A stretch of DNA of 64,000 nt from Gallibacterium trehalosifermentans (GCF_042433055.1 NZ_JBHLWB010000001.1:310001-374000); one strand, 5' to 3'; numbered from the stretch's first letter, positions 28,145 through 38,635 are shown. A program made the numbers and translations. Notes: generated by a model from the letters alone, not told the origin.

Positions 28145-29128
28145 ATGCAAAACCTAGAACAGATTACACAAGACGCCTTAGCGGCAATCGCTGAAGCTCA
28201 GGACGGTAAAGCACTTGAAGCGATCCGTGTTGAATACTTTGGTAAAAAAGGTCCTTACACCTTGCTAATGCAAGGATTAAGAGATGTTTCTGCAGAAGAG
28301 CGTCCAGCAATGGGGGCTAAAATTAATGAAGCGAAACAAACGGCACAAGCAGCATTAAATGCCAGAAAAGCTGAGTTAGAAGAAGCAGAATTAAATGTCA
28401 AATTAGCGCAAGAACGGATTGATGTAAGCTTACCAGGGCGTAAATTAGAAAATGGTGGTTTGCACCCCGTTTCATTAACGATTGAGCGGGTCGTGAAATT
28501 TTTCTCTGAATTAGGTTTTGCGGTAGAAACAGGTCCAGAAATTGAAACGGATTACTATAATTTTGATGCGTTAAATATTCCAGCCCATCACCCAGCACGT
28601 GCAGATCATGATACATTCTGGTTTGACGCCGAGCGTTTATTACGTACGCAAACCTCAGGGGTACAAATTCGTACAATGGAAAAACAACGTCCACCGATCC
28701 GCATTATTGCCCCTGGTCGTGTTTATCGTAATGATTATGACCAAACCCATACCCCAATGTTCCACCAAATTGAGTTATTGTTTGTTGATAAAAAAGCAAA
28801 CTTTACCGAGTTAAAAGGATTATTGCACGATTTCTTGCGTAACTTCTTTGAAGAGGATTTACAAGTGCGTTTCCGTCCATCATATTTCCCATTTACTGAG
28901 CCGTCTGCGGAAGTTGATGTGATGCGTAAAAATGGGAAATGGTTGGAAGTATTAGGTTGCGGTATGGTACACCCAAATGTGCTACGTAACGTTGGGATTG
29001 ATCCAAATGAATATTCTGGCTTTGCGGTAGGTATGGGCGTCGAGCGCTTAACCATGCTTCGCTATAATGTAACAGATTTGCGTGCTTTCTTTGAAAATGA
29101 TCTACGTTTCTTAAAACAATTTAATTAA
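28145..29128 (+). CDS. pheS: Phenylalanyl-tRNA synthetase alpha subunit
   Basis: Catalytic subunit of the alpha2-beta2 class II enzyme that charges tRNA-Phe. The 327 residues match the E. coli length. It has an N-terminal coiled coil (about 1-85), GPEIETDYYNFDALNIPAHHPARADHDTFW, motif 2 (APGRVYRNDYDQTHTPMFHQIE), FRPSYFPFTEPSAEVDV and motif 3 (GFAVGMGVERLTMLRY). GAGGAAAGGT precedes the ATG. It lies downstream of the Phe leader and attenuator and 21 bases before pheT. Confidence 0.98.
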   Translation: MQNLEQITQDALAAIAEAQDGKALEAIRVEYFGKKGPYTLLMQGLRDVSAEERPAMGAKINEAKQTAQAALNARKAELEEAELNVKLAQERIDVSLPGRKLENGGLHPVSLTIERVVKFFSELGFAVETGPEIETDYYNFDALNIPAHHPARADHDTFWFDAERLLRTQTSGVQIRTMEKQRPPIRIIAPGRVYRNDYDQTHTPMFHQIELLFVDKKANFTELKGLLHDFLRNFFEEDLQVRFRPSYFPFTEPSAEVDVMRKNGKWLEVLGCGMVHPNVLRNVGIDPNEYSGFAVGMGVERLTMLRYNVTDLRAFFENDLRFLKQFN

Positions 29129-29149
29129 TTTGCAGGGGAGATAACTTAA

Positions 29150-31537
29150 ATGAAATTCAATGAATCTTGGCTGAGAGAATGGGTTAATCCTGCGATTACG
29201 ACAGAACAATTATGCGATCAAATTACCATGCTTGGTTTAGAAGTCGACGGTGTTGACGCGGTTGCTGGCGAGTTTACCAATGTCGTGGTTGGCGAAGTTG
29301 TTGAGTGTGCGCAACACCCAGATGCCGATAAATTACGGGTTACCAAAGTTGATGTTGGCACAGGGGAATTATTAGATATTGTTTGTGGCGCGCCAAATTG
29401 CCGTAAAGGCTTAAAAGTCGCTTGTGCAACAGTCGGCGCAGTGTTACCAGGTGATTTTAAAATTAAAAAAGCAAAATTACGTGGTCAACCATCAGAAGGA
29501 ATGCTTTGCTCTTATGCTGAATTAGCAATTTCAACCGATGGCGAGGGGATTATTGAGCTACCTGCAGATGCGCCTGTTGGTATGGATTTGCGTGAGTATT
29601 TGAATTTAAATGATCAAACAATCGAGATTAGCTTAACACCAAATCGTGCAGACTGTTTAAGTATTCGTGGTATTGCTCGCGAAGTAGCTGTGGTGAATAA
29701 AACAGCACTTAATCCATTGCAGTTTACCCCAGTCAACACCACAATTAGCGACAAAGTAGAAATTGATTTACAAGCACCAGAGGCTTGCCCACGTTACTTA
29801 TTGCGTGTTGTAAAAAATGTTAATGTTCAAGCGGATACGCCAGTTTGGTTAAAAGAGAAGTTACGCCGTTGTGGTATCCGTTCAATCGATCCTGTGGTGG
29901 ATATTACTAACTATATTTTGCTTGAATTAGGGCAGCCAATGCACGCGTTTGATGCGGCAAAAGTGGCGCAACCTGTGCAGGTCAGAATGGCAAAAGCAGG
30001 CGAAACATTAGTTTTATTAGATGGTTCAACTGCAGAATTAAAAGAAAATACCTTATTAATTGCCGACCAAAATGGTCCGTTAGCGATGGCAGGGATTTTC
30101 GGGGGGCAAGCCAGTGGCGTAAATGAAGCGACGAAAGATGTGATTTTAGAGGCGGCTTTCTTTGCACCATTAGCCATTACGGGACGTGCTAGACAGTATG
30201 GTTTACATACAGATGCTTCACATCGCTTTGAGCGTGGTGTTGATTTTGCGTTACAACGCTATGCGATGGAACGTGCTACCGCGTTATTAGTTGAAATTTG
30301 TGGTGGGGAGGCTGGTGAAATCTGTGAAGTTGCTAGCGAAGCATTTTTACCAAAAGTAAAACCCGTTACCTTACGTCGTGAAAAACTAGATAGTTTATTA
30401 GGGCATGTCATTCCAAGCGAAACCGTAACGGATATTTTCCAACGTTTAGGTTTTGAGGTGAGTTTTGCAAATGATGTTTGGTCAGTGATTCCAACGAGCT
30501 GGCGCTTTGATATTGAAATCGAAGAAGATTTAGTTGAAGAGGTTGCTCGTATTTATGGTTATAACACCATTCCAAATAATGCACCATTAGCACATTTAAT
30601 GATGCGTGAACATAAAGAATCTGAGGTTTCATTAAGTCGGATTAAAACGGCGTTTGTGGAACACGATTATCAAGAAGCGATTACTTATAGCTTTGTTGAT
30701 CCGAAAATCCAAGCATTATTACACCCACAACAGGACGCGCTGGTGTTGCCAAATCCAATTTCAGTTGAGATGTCTGCAATGCGAGTTTCTTTACTCAGTG
30801 GTTTGTTAGGTGCGGTAGCATATAACCAAAATCGCCAACAATCACGTATTCGTTTATTTGAAGCAGGCTTACGTTTTGTGCCAGATAGCAACGCAGAAGC
30901 GGGTGTGCGTCAAGAATTTGTGCTTGGTGGAGTGATTACTGGAACTCGTCAGCCTGAGCATTGGGCAATTAAATCAGAAACTGTTGATTTTTTTGATTTA
31001 AAAGGGGATCTAGAAAGTATTTTTGATCTGACTAATGCTGGAAAAAATATTAAATTTGTTGCAAAATCTTATTCGGCATTGCACCCAGGACAATCTGCAG
31101 CCATTATGCTTAATGATGAAGAGATTGGGTTTATTGGCACAATCCACCCTCGTATTGCTCAACAACTTGATTTAACTGGCAAAGTTATTGTTTTTGAAGT
31201 GTTGTGGGATAAGATTGCACAGAAAGATGTCATTCAAGCCAAAGAAGTTTCTCGTTTCCCAGCAAATCGCCGTGATTTAGCGATAATCGTTGCGGAAGAG
31301 GTAACTGCAGAGAGTGTATTAACAGTATGTCGAGAAGCAGCAGGGGCACAATTAACGCAAATTAATTTATTTGATGTTTATCAAGGTGCGGGTATTGCTG
31401 CAGGCACAAAAAGTTTGGCGATTAGCTTAGTGTTACAAGATAAAGAGAAAACATTAAGTGAAGAAGATATTTCAGCAGTGGTGAATGCCGTGTTGTCTGC
31501 ATTGAAAGAGAAGTTAAATGCTTATTTGAGAGATTAA
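29150..31537 (+). CDS. pheT: Phenylalanyl-tRNA synthetase beta subunit
   Basis: The 795-residue partner of PheS. The N-terminal tRNA-binding OB fold is at about 40-150 (VVVGEVVECAQHPDADKLRVTKVDVG). The B3/B4 editing module follows (RGIAREVAVVNK, PVVDITNYILLELGQPMHAFD, GIFGGQASGVNEATKDVILEAAFF), which clears mischarged Tyr-tRNA-Phe. The B5 and catalytic-like domains and a C-terminal anticodon-binding domain (SRFPANRRDLAIIVAEEV...DVYQGAGIAAGTKSLAI) complete it. The length is the same as E. coli PheT. It ends three bases before ihfA, so the three genes form one operon. Confidence 0.98.
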   Translation: MKFNESWLREWVNPAITTEQLCDQITMLGLEVDGVDAVAGEFTNVVVGEVVECAQHPDADKLRVTKVDVGTGELLDIVCGAPNCRKGLKVACATVGAVLPGDFKIKKAKLRGQPSEGMLCSYAELAISTDGEGIIELPADAPVGMDLREYLNLNDQTIEISLTPNRADCLSIRGIAREVAVVNKTALNPLQFTPVNTTISDKVEIDLQAPEACPRYLLRVVKNVNVQADTPVWLKEKLRRCGIRSIDPVVDITNYILLELGQPMHAFDAAKVAQPVQVRMAKAGETLVLLDGSTAELKENTLLIADQNGPLAMAGIFGGQASGVNEATKDVILEAAFFAPLAITGRARQYGLHTDASHRFERGVDFALQRYAMERATALLVEICGGEAGEICEVASEAFLPKVKPVTLRREKLDSLLGHVIPSETVTDIFQRLGFEVSFANDVWSVIPTSWRFDIEIEEDLVEEVARIYGYNTIPNNAPLAHLMMREHKESEVSLSRIKTAFVEHDYQEAITYSFVDPKIQALLHPQQDALVLPNPISVEMSAMRVSLLSGLLGAVAYNQNRQQSRIRLFEAGLRFVPDSNAEAGVRQEFVLGGVITGTRQPEHWAIKSETVDFFDLKGDLESIFDLTNAGKNIKFVAKSYSALHPGQSAAIMLNDEEIGFIGTIHPRIAQQLDLTGKVIVFEVLWDKIAQKDVIQAKEVSRFPANRRDLAIIVAEEVTAESVLTVCREAAGAQLTQINLFDVYQGAGIAAGTKSLAISLVLQDKEKTLSEEDISAVVNAVLSALKEKLNAYLRD

Positions 31538-31540
31538 TCT

Positions 31541-31837
31541 ATGACGTTAACAAAAGTAGAACTTGCTGAAAACTTAATTACCAAGTTTGATTTAAATAAA
31601 AATGATGCAAAAGCATTAGTGGAGTCATTCTTTGAAGAAATCCGTATTGCACTAGAATCTGGCGAAGATGTTAAGTTATCGGGTTTTGGTAATTTTGAAT
31701 TGCGTGATAAAACGCCTCGCCCAGGTCGTAATCCAAAAACAGGAGAATATGTACCTATTACAGCACGCCGTGTCGTGGTATTTAAAGCAGGGCAAAAATT
31801 GCGAGCGAGAGTAGAGAAATCTAAGCCAAAAAGCTAA
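31541..31837 (+). CDS. ihfA: Integration host factor alpha subunit
   Basis: Sequence-specific DNA-bending protein that forms a heterodimer with IhfB. The 98 residues begin MTLTKVELAENLITKF and include the SGFGNFELRDKTPRPGRNPKTGE arm, with the intercalating proline, and the VVVFKAGQKLRARV strand. Location directly after pheT is the standard enterobacterial and Pasteurellaceae arrangement. A strong terminator follows. Confidence 0.98.
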   Translation: MTLTKVELAENLITKFDLNKNDAKALVESFFEEIRIALESGEDVKLSGFGNFELRDKTPRPGRNPKTGEYVPITARRVVVFKAGQKLRARVEKSKPKS

Positions 31838-31843
31838 TTCATG

Positions 31844-31884
31844 AAAAGTATTCCTATCTTGTGTAGGAATACTTTTTTATTTTC
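31844..31884 (+). terminator. Rho-independent terminator of the pheST-ihfA operon
   Basis: AAAAGTATTCCTA (31844-31856) pairs perfectly over 13 bases with TAGGAATACTTTT (31864-31876), followed by TTATTTT. Confidence 0.9.
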
Positions 31885-31917
31885 AGCATGAGTTTAGCTA
31901 AAGCACGGGAAATTAAT

Positions 31918-32403
31918 GTGTTAGTCAAAATAACTTCTTCTTTAAAAGCAGGATTAGCTGCAACGTGCATATTTGGTTTAGTGGCGTGTTCAAGCCCTCA
32001 GCACAATTATCATAGCCGAATGCCAGATCCTATCTATACGATGGCGCAATTAAGTGAACAACAGCAAGAGTGGTATCGCACGCCATATCGCATTGGTGGC
32101 AATACTCGCAGTGGGGTCGATTGTTCGGGGTTTGTGATGCGGACGTTTGCTGATCGCTTTGCCATTCAATTACCACGTACCACCACTGCACAATCGCAAG
32201 TCGGTATTAAAGTGCCTTTAGAGGATATTCAAACGGGCGATCTGGTTTTTTTCAAAACAGGGCGAGGACCGAATGGTTATCACGTTGGCATTTATGTCAA
32301 AAATAATCAGTTCTTACATGCGTCTACATCTGGTGGCGTGATTTATTCATCGCTGAAAAATCCTTATTGGCGTAAGCATTTTTGGCAAGTTAGACGGTTA
32401 TAG
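31918..32403 (+). CDS. NlpC/P60-family lipoprotein (peptidoglycan endopeptidase-like)
   Basis: Probable lipid-anchored cysteine peptidase acting on cell-wall peptides. From the GTG at 31918 the protein has 161 residues, with a short lipoprotein signal ending LVAC (Cys24). The NlpC/P60 domain carries the catalytic Cys69 in GVDCSGFVMRTF, His122 in YHVGIYV and a third polar residue, His134, in FLHASTSGG. I prefer GTG 31918, which has GGGAA upstream and gives a typical signal length. An ATG at 31888 lies immediately behind a terminator, has no ribosome site, and adds ten residues. It resembles E. coli NlpC/Spr-type lipoproteins. Confidence 0.85.
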   Translation: MLVKITSSLKAGLAATCIFGLVACSSPQHNYHSRMPDPIYTMAQLSEQQQEWYRTPYRIGGNTRSGVDCSGFVMRTFADRFAIQLPRTTTAQSQVGIKVPLEDIQTGDLVFFKTGRGPNGYHVGIYVKNNQFLHASTSGGVIYSSLKNPYWRKHFWQVRRL

Positions 32404-32423
32404 TCTAGAGAATACATTATCTA

Positions 32424-32466
32424 TTAATGCTCACTTTGCGAAAGGTGAGCATTAATTTATCTTTTG
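32424..32466 (+). terminator. Terminator after the NlpC/P60 gene
   Basis: TTAATGCTCACTTT (32424-32437) pairs with AAAGGTGAGCATTAA around the tetraloop GCGA (32438-32441), followed by TTTATCTTTT. Confidence 0.8.
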
Positions 32467-32718
32467 TGGCAATGTTTCATTTTTTTTCCACGTATTATTT
32501 AATTTATCTAGTTGATTTTCAATAATGATTAGAAAGTAATTCTTAAAGTATATTGTCTATTTCATGCAATACGATTAAACTTAGCAATCGTTTGCTATTT
32601 GTATAAAAAATAACAATTTTGATAATGGCGCGGTTTATCAAGATATGCCTCTTTTGGTGAACGATTTTGTACGATAGCTAAAACGTCTTTTATTTAAGCA
32701 TCTAATAAGGAGAATTAC
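32467..32718 (+). promoter_or_regulatory. Upstream region of the phase-variable autotransporter
   Basis: AT-rich, gene-free 250 bases. It contains a palindrome AGCAA-TCGT-TTGCT at 32583-32596 and a strong ribosome site AAGGAG at 32707-32712, six bases before the ATG at 32719. I see no convincing -35/-10 pair; GATAAT at 32621 is a possible -10. Confidence 0.4.
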
Positions 32719-35700
32719 ATGAAAAGCAAAACGACGTTTACTTTAAGCCAACTGAGTAAGCAGATTTCTCTTGCGCTCTTTGCTGGTTCAATGAGTCTGG
32801 GGGGGGGGAATTGCGGTCGCTGATGACGCGCTCTCAACAGAAGATGAACTAGATTTTCTTGCACAAGGTGAAAGCAAAACTTATACCTCTGCCCATATTC
32901 CTCAAGGTAAATCCGTTTCCGTTGCTGGCGGTTGGTGGATAGATGAAATCACAGACCCTATTGACCATCAAAATGCCAATACCAATGTTACTCTCCAATC
33001 TGGTTTATATGCTGAAGTGATTGCCAATAGTTATGTTGCCGCTGAAGATGGGGAAAATCTCCTGACATTTACTCAACCGATTCAATTAGGTAACTCCTCC
33101 CTGACGTTAGGAAGCGGTATTATCTTAAAACCAATGCCATATGAAGATGATGTAATTGCTGGTGGTAGCAAACTTGTCAATGTTAATGGTAGCGCAGTTG
33201 CCAAAAAAACAGCGTTAACCATCAATGGTTATCAATATGAAAGAGCGCTTGAAGTCGATCAAGAATCACCTGAAGAGGGAATGGATCGCCATTATGATAA
33301 TCGCGTGATTCTCGGTGGTAATATGGTGGAAATTGCGAAAAAAGACAACATGCAAGCTGATCAAAATTTCAGTAGTAGTATCACCACAGAAGAAACCTCA
33401 CTTACCATTAATGGCGGTATGATAACCGATCCTGTGGTGGGCGGTTCCGTTGCACATAATTTCCATGAACGGCAGGACGGCGAGATACTCGAAGGTTTTA
33501 CCAATGCGCAAGTTTCCGTTATCGATAAAAAAACAAATGTTGTGATTAATGGTGGCACATTTAAAAGCTTTAACCCAGAAGATGAGAGCGCTCAAGATAT
33601 CTATGCAGGTGGTGCAGCATTAGGGTTAAATACGACGTCAACCATTGACGAGGCAAATTTAACCATTAATGGCGGAATGTTTTATGGAAATGTTTTTGCG
33701 GGAAGTTATGTTGAGGACGCTGGTATCGCGAATGTGAAAAAAAGCACCATCACTATCAATAACGGTGAAATTAATGGAAGCATCGTCGCAGGCGGTGAAT
33801 GTGAGAGCGAGTGTGTAACCGATACGGCGCAAGATAACTTAGGGAAGTCTACGGTAGAAAACGTTACGCTAAATCTGCGTGGCGGTAAAGTGGGCGGCAT
33901 TTTATTAGGTGGTGTCAATCAAGATAGTGTATTAGCTGCCCCAGTTAAACAAGCGGTATTAAATTATTATGGTGGTGAGATTACACGCCCAACTATTTCA
34001 GATACTGCAGAGGGCGTAGAGAGTGGAATAGATGCGATTGCTGAAAATGCAACCATCAATTTATATGCAGATTTAACCAGTGATGTTTTAGCAGATGCGC
34101 AATCAAATGTAACGATTCAGGGGAATCAACATACCTTAAATGGGGATCTATCTGCTATTGATAATGCAACATTAACAATCAATAACGTTAACTTTAGTAA
34201 AAAACAGAGCCTTACCGTAGGAAGGCTAGGAGAACACCAGCAAGGTACGATTAACCTTGCCAATGATCAAGCCATGCGTCTTGATAATTTGACGTTTAAA
34301 GGGACTGCTGCAGGGCAATTTAATTTAACCAAAGGCGAGTTGAGCGGTGTGCTAAAAATTGATGGTGATAGTAATGTCAATTTAACGGGAGCGACCTATA
34401 CTAGCCAAGATCTTGCCAACGATTTAATTATTACGGCAGGCAAAAATGGTAAATTAGTGCTTAAAGAAAATGGCGTCATTAAAACGCTAGCAAACCAGTT
34501 GTTTAATGATGGTGAAGCAACAAAAGCAGAAAATCTGGATACATTAGCGGTAAAAGATGAGGTAAATAATAAAATTAACTTTGCTGGCGGAACAGTGAAA
34601 TTGGAAGACAGTAAATATGCTTTCAATTATGCGAAAAAAGCAAAAGAAGTTTTTTCCGCAGGCAATAGCAGACAATCAACCTTAACCTTTACGGGTGAAT
34701 TAACCGATAAAGCCTTGCAAGTTAGTCAAGCGGCTGAACTGGGCAATGAGATGGCGTTAGATAGTGCTACTGCCAATACCAGTAAAGCAAATTTAATTGT
34801 GGGATCAAATGCTGCGACAGAAGTTTCTGCAGTGCAAGAGAGTGCGGAGAATGTCAATAATGGCTTTAATGTTGGTAAGCTTAACTTAGCAGCGGATTCC
34901 ACGTTAGTCGCAATTAATAATCTTCAGGAAGTTACCCTTGGCGGTAGTGAGGGTGGCGAAGTATTAGTGGTGAATAATCAAGCCAATACAGACTTACAAG
35001 TTTTTGTGGGGAGTGGCAATCAAAATAAAGGGGGGCTTAATGTTGGTAATACTAGCGTTGATGAAACAACCGCTTTGACATTAACCGCGAATGTAATCTT
35101 AACTTCGGACAGCCAATTAACATCACGTGGTAAAACAACGATTAATGGTGATGTAGTCGTTGATAATTCAAGTATTGCGGTGGCTAATGGGACGTTAACA
35201 TTGGCTGAGAACAAAACCTTAACCACAAAAGGAACCAGTACGTTTACAGGGAATATTCATACAGATAATTTGAAAGTGGATCAACAAGATACAGCGGCTA
35301 TTATCAATATTGGTTCAACAGGTGCAGCTGGAAAAGCAGGGAAAGTAACGGCAAAAAATGTTGATCTCAATGGTGGTATCTTATTCCTTGACCCGATCTG
35401 GCAAAATGGACAAACGATTGCTGATGGCACTGCGTTTGCGACAAATAGTGTAAATAACACGAAAGTGGTTGTGGGAAATAACGCAGTATTTGTATACGGT
35501 ACAGATACGCAGACAGCCTATAATACCTTTAATCAAACTGGGTTAACTTGGGGCGATAATGCGACTTTGTCTGCAGCTTATTTGAGCGGAAGTTTAGATT
35601 TAGCGGCAAATAGCTTAGTTATTGATCCAACAGCACAAAGTACCAGTGGCGCAAACTATGGCACCCTAAAACTGGCAGATAATAGCTTGCTTATGATTGA

Positions 35701-37048
35701 TGGGGCAAAAGTTAATGGTTCTCAGACTGCAGCGTTGACGAATGTGAGCAGTGCAGAGGTAGCGGCGAATGCGCACCTGTATTTAGCTAATGTTAATGAT
35801 GGTGAAACCTATCATATTATGAGTGGTACACAGGTTGAGACAAATAACAGTTGGTATGTGGCAGAAGAGAGCGATGCACCCGCTAATATTTCCACTTATC
35901 AAGCGTTATATAAATTAGTCGGCGCAACAGGAAATAATGCAACTAAACTCTCATTAGTGGCGAAATTGCAAAAGGCAAATGCGATATATGGCAATAGTTT
36001 ATTAATGCCAGATGTCATTGATAATACGTTAGCAAATCACACGGATACGCCTCTGAAAGGGTTCTTTGATAAGGCAATGAATAGTCAAATTAATGCGACT
36101 CAAGCAGCGCAAATTGATGCCTTTAATAGTGCAGCAGCGATGAGTGTATTAGGTAAAAGCAGTTATGGCACCTATAAAGCAGCCACTTTAATCAATGATT
36201 CAGTGGTTGAGCATTTACGTGTTGATGATCGTGAGTATGGTAACAATGTTTGGCTACGTTATTTGCATAGCAACGAAGATATTAACAATGTAAATAGCGT
36301 GATTGCTGAAAACAGCCAAGCAACTCATCATGGTTTAGTACTGGGCGCAGATCTCTATCGCCACGCAAAAAATAGCGCTGGTGTAGCCTTGAGTTATCTG
36401 CATAGTAAATATGACAGCTTAACATTAGCAAGCCATACCAAGAATAAAGCTAAATATATTGGCTTGAGTGCGTATGGTCGTACTGAGATAGCTGGCTTAG
36501 CGCTTTTAGCTGATGCTTCTTATTTTAATGGGAAGAACTCATTAAACCAATATAATTCAGGTGAACGTTTAACTGGAACACAGCGGACAGCAGCCATTAG
36601 CTTAGGGGCTACCGTGGAAAAAACGGTTGCATTTGCTAATGATCACACACTGACACCATATGTTGGCGTACGTTATTTGCATCTTGATAGTAGTAACTAT
36701 CGCAATAATCTTGGCTTAAACTATCGTCAAGACCAGCAGGATTTGTGGTTATTACCTGTAGGGGTGAAATATCAAGCGGCATTTACATCAGGTGATTGGC
36801 TATTTAAGCCATCAGTTGAATTAGGCTATACTTGGAATAGCGGTGATCGCCAAGCTAAACAAACAGTTGCCTATCAAGGCGTTACTAACAGCTTTAACTA
36901 CAATATTGTTGATAAAGGTAATTTTGTGAGTAAAGTTGGTTTTGATGCTAAACAAGGGCAATTTGTTTATAGCTTAGGTTATGAGTATCAAAAAGGGCGT
37001 CATGTAAAAGCTAATCGTTATGTGGCAAATGTAAGTTATCAATTCTAA
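32719..37048 (+). CDS. Phase-variable autotransporter (out of frame in this sequence)
   Basis: The ATG at 32719, with AAGGAG at 32707-32712, opens MKSKTTFTLSQLSKQISL, a long Gram-negative signal peptide. A tract of ten G at 32799-32808 then shifts the frame, and translation would stop at TGA 32821 after 34 residues. With nine G the frame continues GIAVADDALSTEDE into one frame ending at 37048, giving 1442 residues. The passenger has repeated beta-helix units (LTINGG...GSVAGS type) between about 33390 and 33960 and many NNAT-like strands. The last 280 or so residues, from NVWLRYLHSNEDI, form the barrel and end ...VANVSYQF with the C-terminal Phe of outer-membrane proteins. Downstream coding is intact, so this is a switched-off gene rather than a decayed one. 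Function is unknown. Confidence 0.88.
32799..32808 (+). repeat. Poly-G tract (G10), predicted phase-variation switch
   Basis: Ten consecutive G inside the signal-peptide coding region. Nine (or twelve) restores the reading frame; ten gives a stop at 32821. It is the only G or C run longer than six that I noticed in the window. Confidence 0.9.
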
Positions 37049-37068
37049 TTTTTGTTTAGGGGGATTGT

Positions 37069-37104
37069 AAGCCGTTTAATTATTAGGCGGCTTAATATAT
37101 TTTT
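37069..37104 (+). terminator. Terminator after the phase-variable autotransporter
   Basis: AAGCCGTTTAA (37069-37079) pairs with TTAGGCGGCTT (37083-37093), with two G-T pairs and a 3-base loop, followed by AATATATTTTT. Confidence 0.75.
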
Positions 37105-37108
37105 AACT

Positions 37109-37192
37109 AAAATTAGACGTTTTTTGCCTAAAAATCTTTCCGCCATTCGGGCAAGGCACAAGGGAATCTCTCAAAATTTATAGCGATTTGTG
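37109..37192 (+). repeat. Dispersed repeat, copy at 37 kb
   Basis: 75 of 84 bases match the reverse complement of 22099-22182, with 33 identical bases from 37109. It lies between two terminators just past an autotransporter gene and has no coding content. Unlike the 22-kb element, it lacks the outer inverted repeats. Confidence 0.85.
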
Positions 37193-37220
37193 CCTAAAGT
37201 TAAGTTTTTCTGTAATCTAG

Positions 37221-37249
37221 AGCCTCACATTGTGAGGCTTTCATTTTTA
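37221..37249 (+). terminator. Second terminator facing ppnN
   Basis: AGCCTCAC (37221-37228) pairs with GTGAGGCT (37232-37239) around ATT, then TTCATTTTT on the plus strand. It insulates the convergent ppnN gene from plus-strand transcription. Confidence 0.7.
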
Positions 37250-38620
37250 CTCTCTTATAATTTCATAACAGGGGATATAGGCTTCCGCACTCGGTAATTT
37301 CATACGATGTTGAGCAACAAAAGATTTTAATAAAATTTCCATCTGTTCTAACACCATTGGATCACCGTGCAATTTGAATACTCCGTATTGCTCTACGGCA
37401 TCAATCGTATCAGGTTTGATATTCCCCGCCACAATGCCAGAAAAGGCACGGCGTAAATTAGAAACGAGCGCCATTAATGGTTGATTGAGATGCAGATCCA
37501 ATTCTGCCATGGCTTGATGAGTTGGTACAAAAGGGGCTTGTAGCACAGGATCAATTTTTACCGCCCAATTAAAGCTATAAGAGTCATTACGTTGGTAGCG
37601 TTGTTGCTTGATTAACTCCATTGCTTGTTTTGCTTTACGCGCAACCAACACAGGGTTATCAATAATAATTTCATATTGTTGACGTGCTTTTTCACCTAAC
37701 ACTTTTTCGACAAAACGATCTATCGCATTGAAATAATCCGCACAAGCAGCAGGTCCTGTTAAAATCAGTGGCATTTCTTGAGCCTGATTATCTGGGTGTA
37801 ATTTAATGCCTAATAAGAATAGAAACTCTTCAAATGTCCCTGGACCACCTGGGAAAATAAGGAAAACGTGCCCCAAGCGAGTAAATGCCTCTAAGCGTTT
37901 TTCAATATCTGGCATAATAATCAGTTCATTTACGATTGGGTTTGGGGGTTCTGAGGCAATAATAGATGGCTCAGTAATACCAATAAAACGGCTATTTTTA
38001 AAACGCTGATTAGCATGACCGATTGCCGCCCCTTTCATTGGTGCTTCCATCACACCAGGTCCGCAGCCTGTAACAATATTTAGTTCACGATAGCCCAACT
38101 CTAAACCAACAGCACGGCAATATTGGTACTCGATCTCATTAATTGAATGTCCGCCCCAACAGACGACTAAGTTAGGATCTTCCCCTAAAGGTAAGGCTTT
38201 AGCATTGCGAAGAATAGAGAAGACTTGATTGGTAATGCGCTCGCTTGGTTCGGCTTGGGGTAAATAAGCACCACGAAAACGCTCCTGATTAATGTGAGCA
38301 AAAATAATATCACGCAATACCGCAAAGAGGTGGTATTGGATATTACGGATAATGCGATCATCAACGAATGCACTCGGTGGAGGATTGTGTAACTCTAACG
38401 CAATGCCTCGTTCACGTGCGCAAAGATTAATGGCGAAATCGGGATATTGTCCCAGTAATTCTCGGCTATTATCAGTAATCGAACCCGAGTTTAAAACAGC
38501 AAGTGAACAGTTTCGATAGAGTGGGTAAAGATCGCCTTCTGCGCCTTGTTTTAAACGGGCTACCTCAAGATGAGAAAGCTGATCCATACTCCCTCGAGGG
38601 TTAATATAATAAACGCTCAT
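37247..38620 (-). CDS. ppnN: Nucleotide 5'-monophosphate nucleosidase (LOG family)
   Basis: Cleaves the N-glycosidic bond of purine and pyrimidine monophosphates; in E. coli it is stimulated by (p)ppGpp. The 457 residues align along the full length with E. coli PpnN/YgdH: RNCSLAVLNSGS, VVCWGGHSINE, ELNIVTGCGPGVMEAPMKGA, the LOG motif FPGGPGTFEEFLFLLG, and the C-terminus FVAQHRMKLPSAEAYIPCYEI. The ATG at 38620 was chosen for AGGAGG five bases upstream. queF lies immediately upstream, as in E. coli and relatives. Confidence 0.96.
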   Translation of the reverse strand: MSVYYINPRGSMDQLSHLEVARLKQGAEGDLYPLYRNCSLAVLNSGSITDNSRELLGQYPDFAINLCARERGIALELHNPPPSAFVDDRIIRNIQYHLFAVLRDIIFAHINQERFRGAYLPQAEPSERITNQVFSILRNAKALPLGEDPNLVVCWGGHSINEIEYQYCRAVGLELGYRELNIVTGCGPGVMEAPMKGAAIGHANQRFKNSRFIGITEPSIIASEPPNPIVNELIIMPDIEKRLEAFTRLGHVFLIFPGGPGTFEEFLFLLGIKLHPDNQAQEMPLILTGPAACADYFNAIDRFVEKVLGEKARQQYEIIIDNPVLVARKAKQAMELIKQQRYQRNDSYSFNWAVKIDPVLQAPFVPTHQAMAELDLHLNQPLMALVSNLRRAFSGIVAGNIKPDTIDAVEQYGVFKLHGDPMVLEQMEILLKSFVAQHRMKLPSAEAYIPCYEIIRE

Positions 38621-38635
38621 CAATTCCTCCTAAAT

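Noticed and set aside
33949..33957. DNA uptake signal sequence ACAAGCGGT
   Set aside because: Only one exact copy was noticed in 64 kb, and no AAGTGCGGT was seen, so no enrichment can be claimed.
33017..37048. Autotransporter translated from GTG 33017 as a complete protein
   Set aside because: It would lack a signal peptide and a ribosome site. The true start with signal peptide is at 32719, in a frame offset by the G tract.
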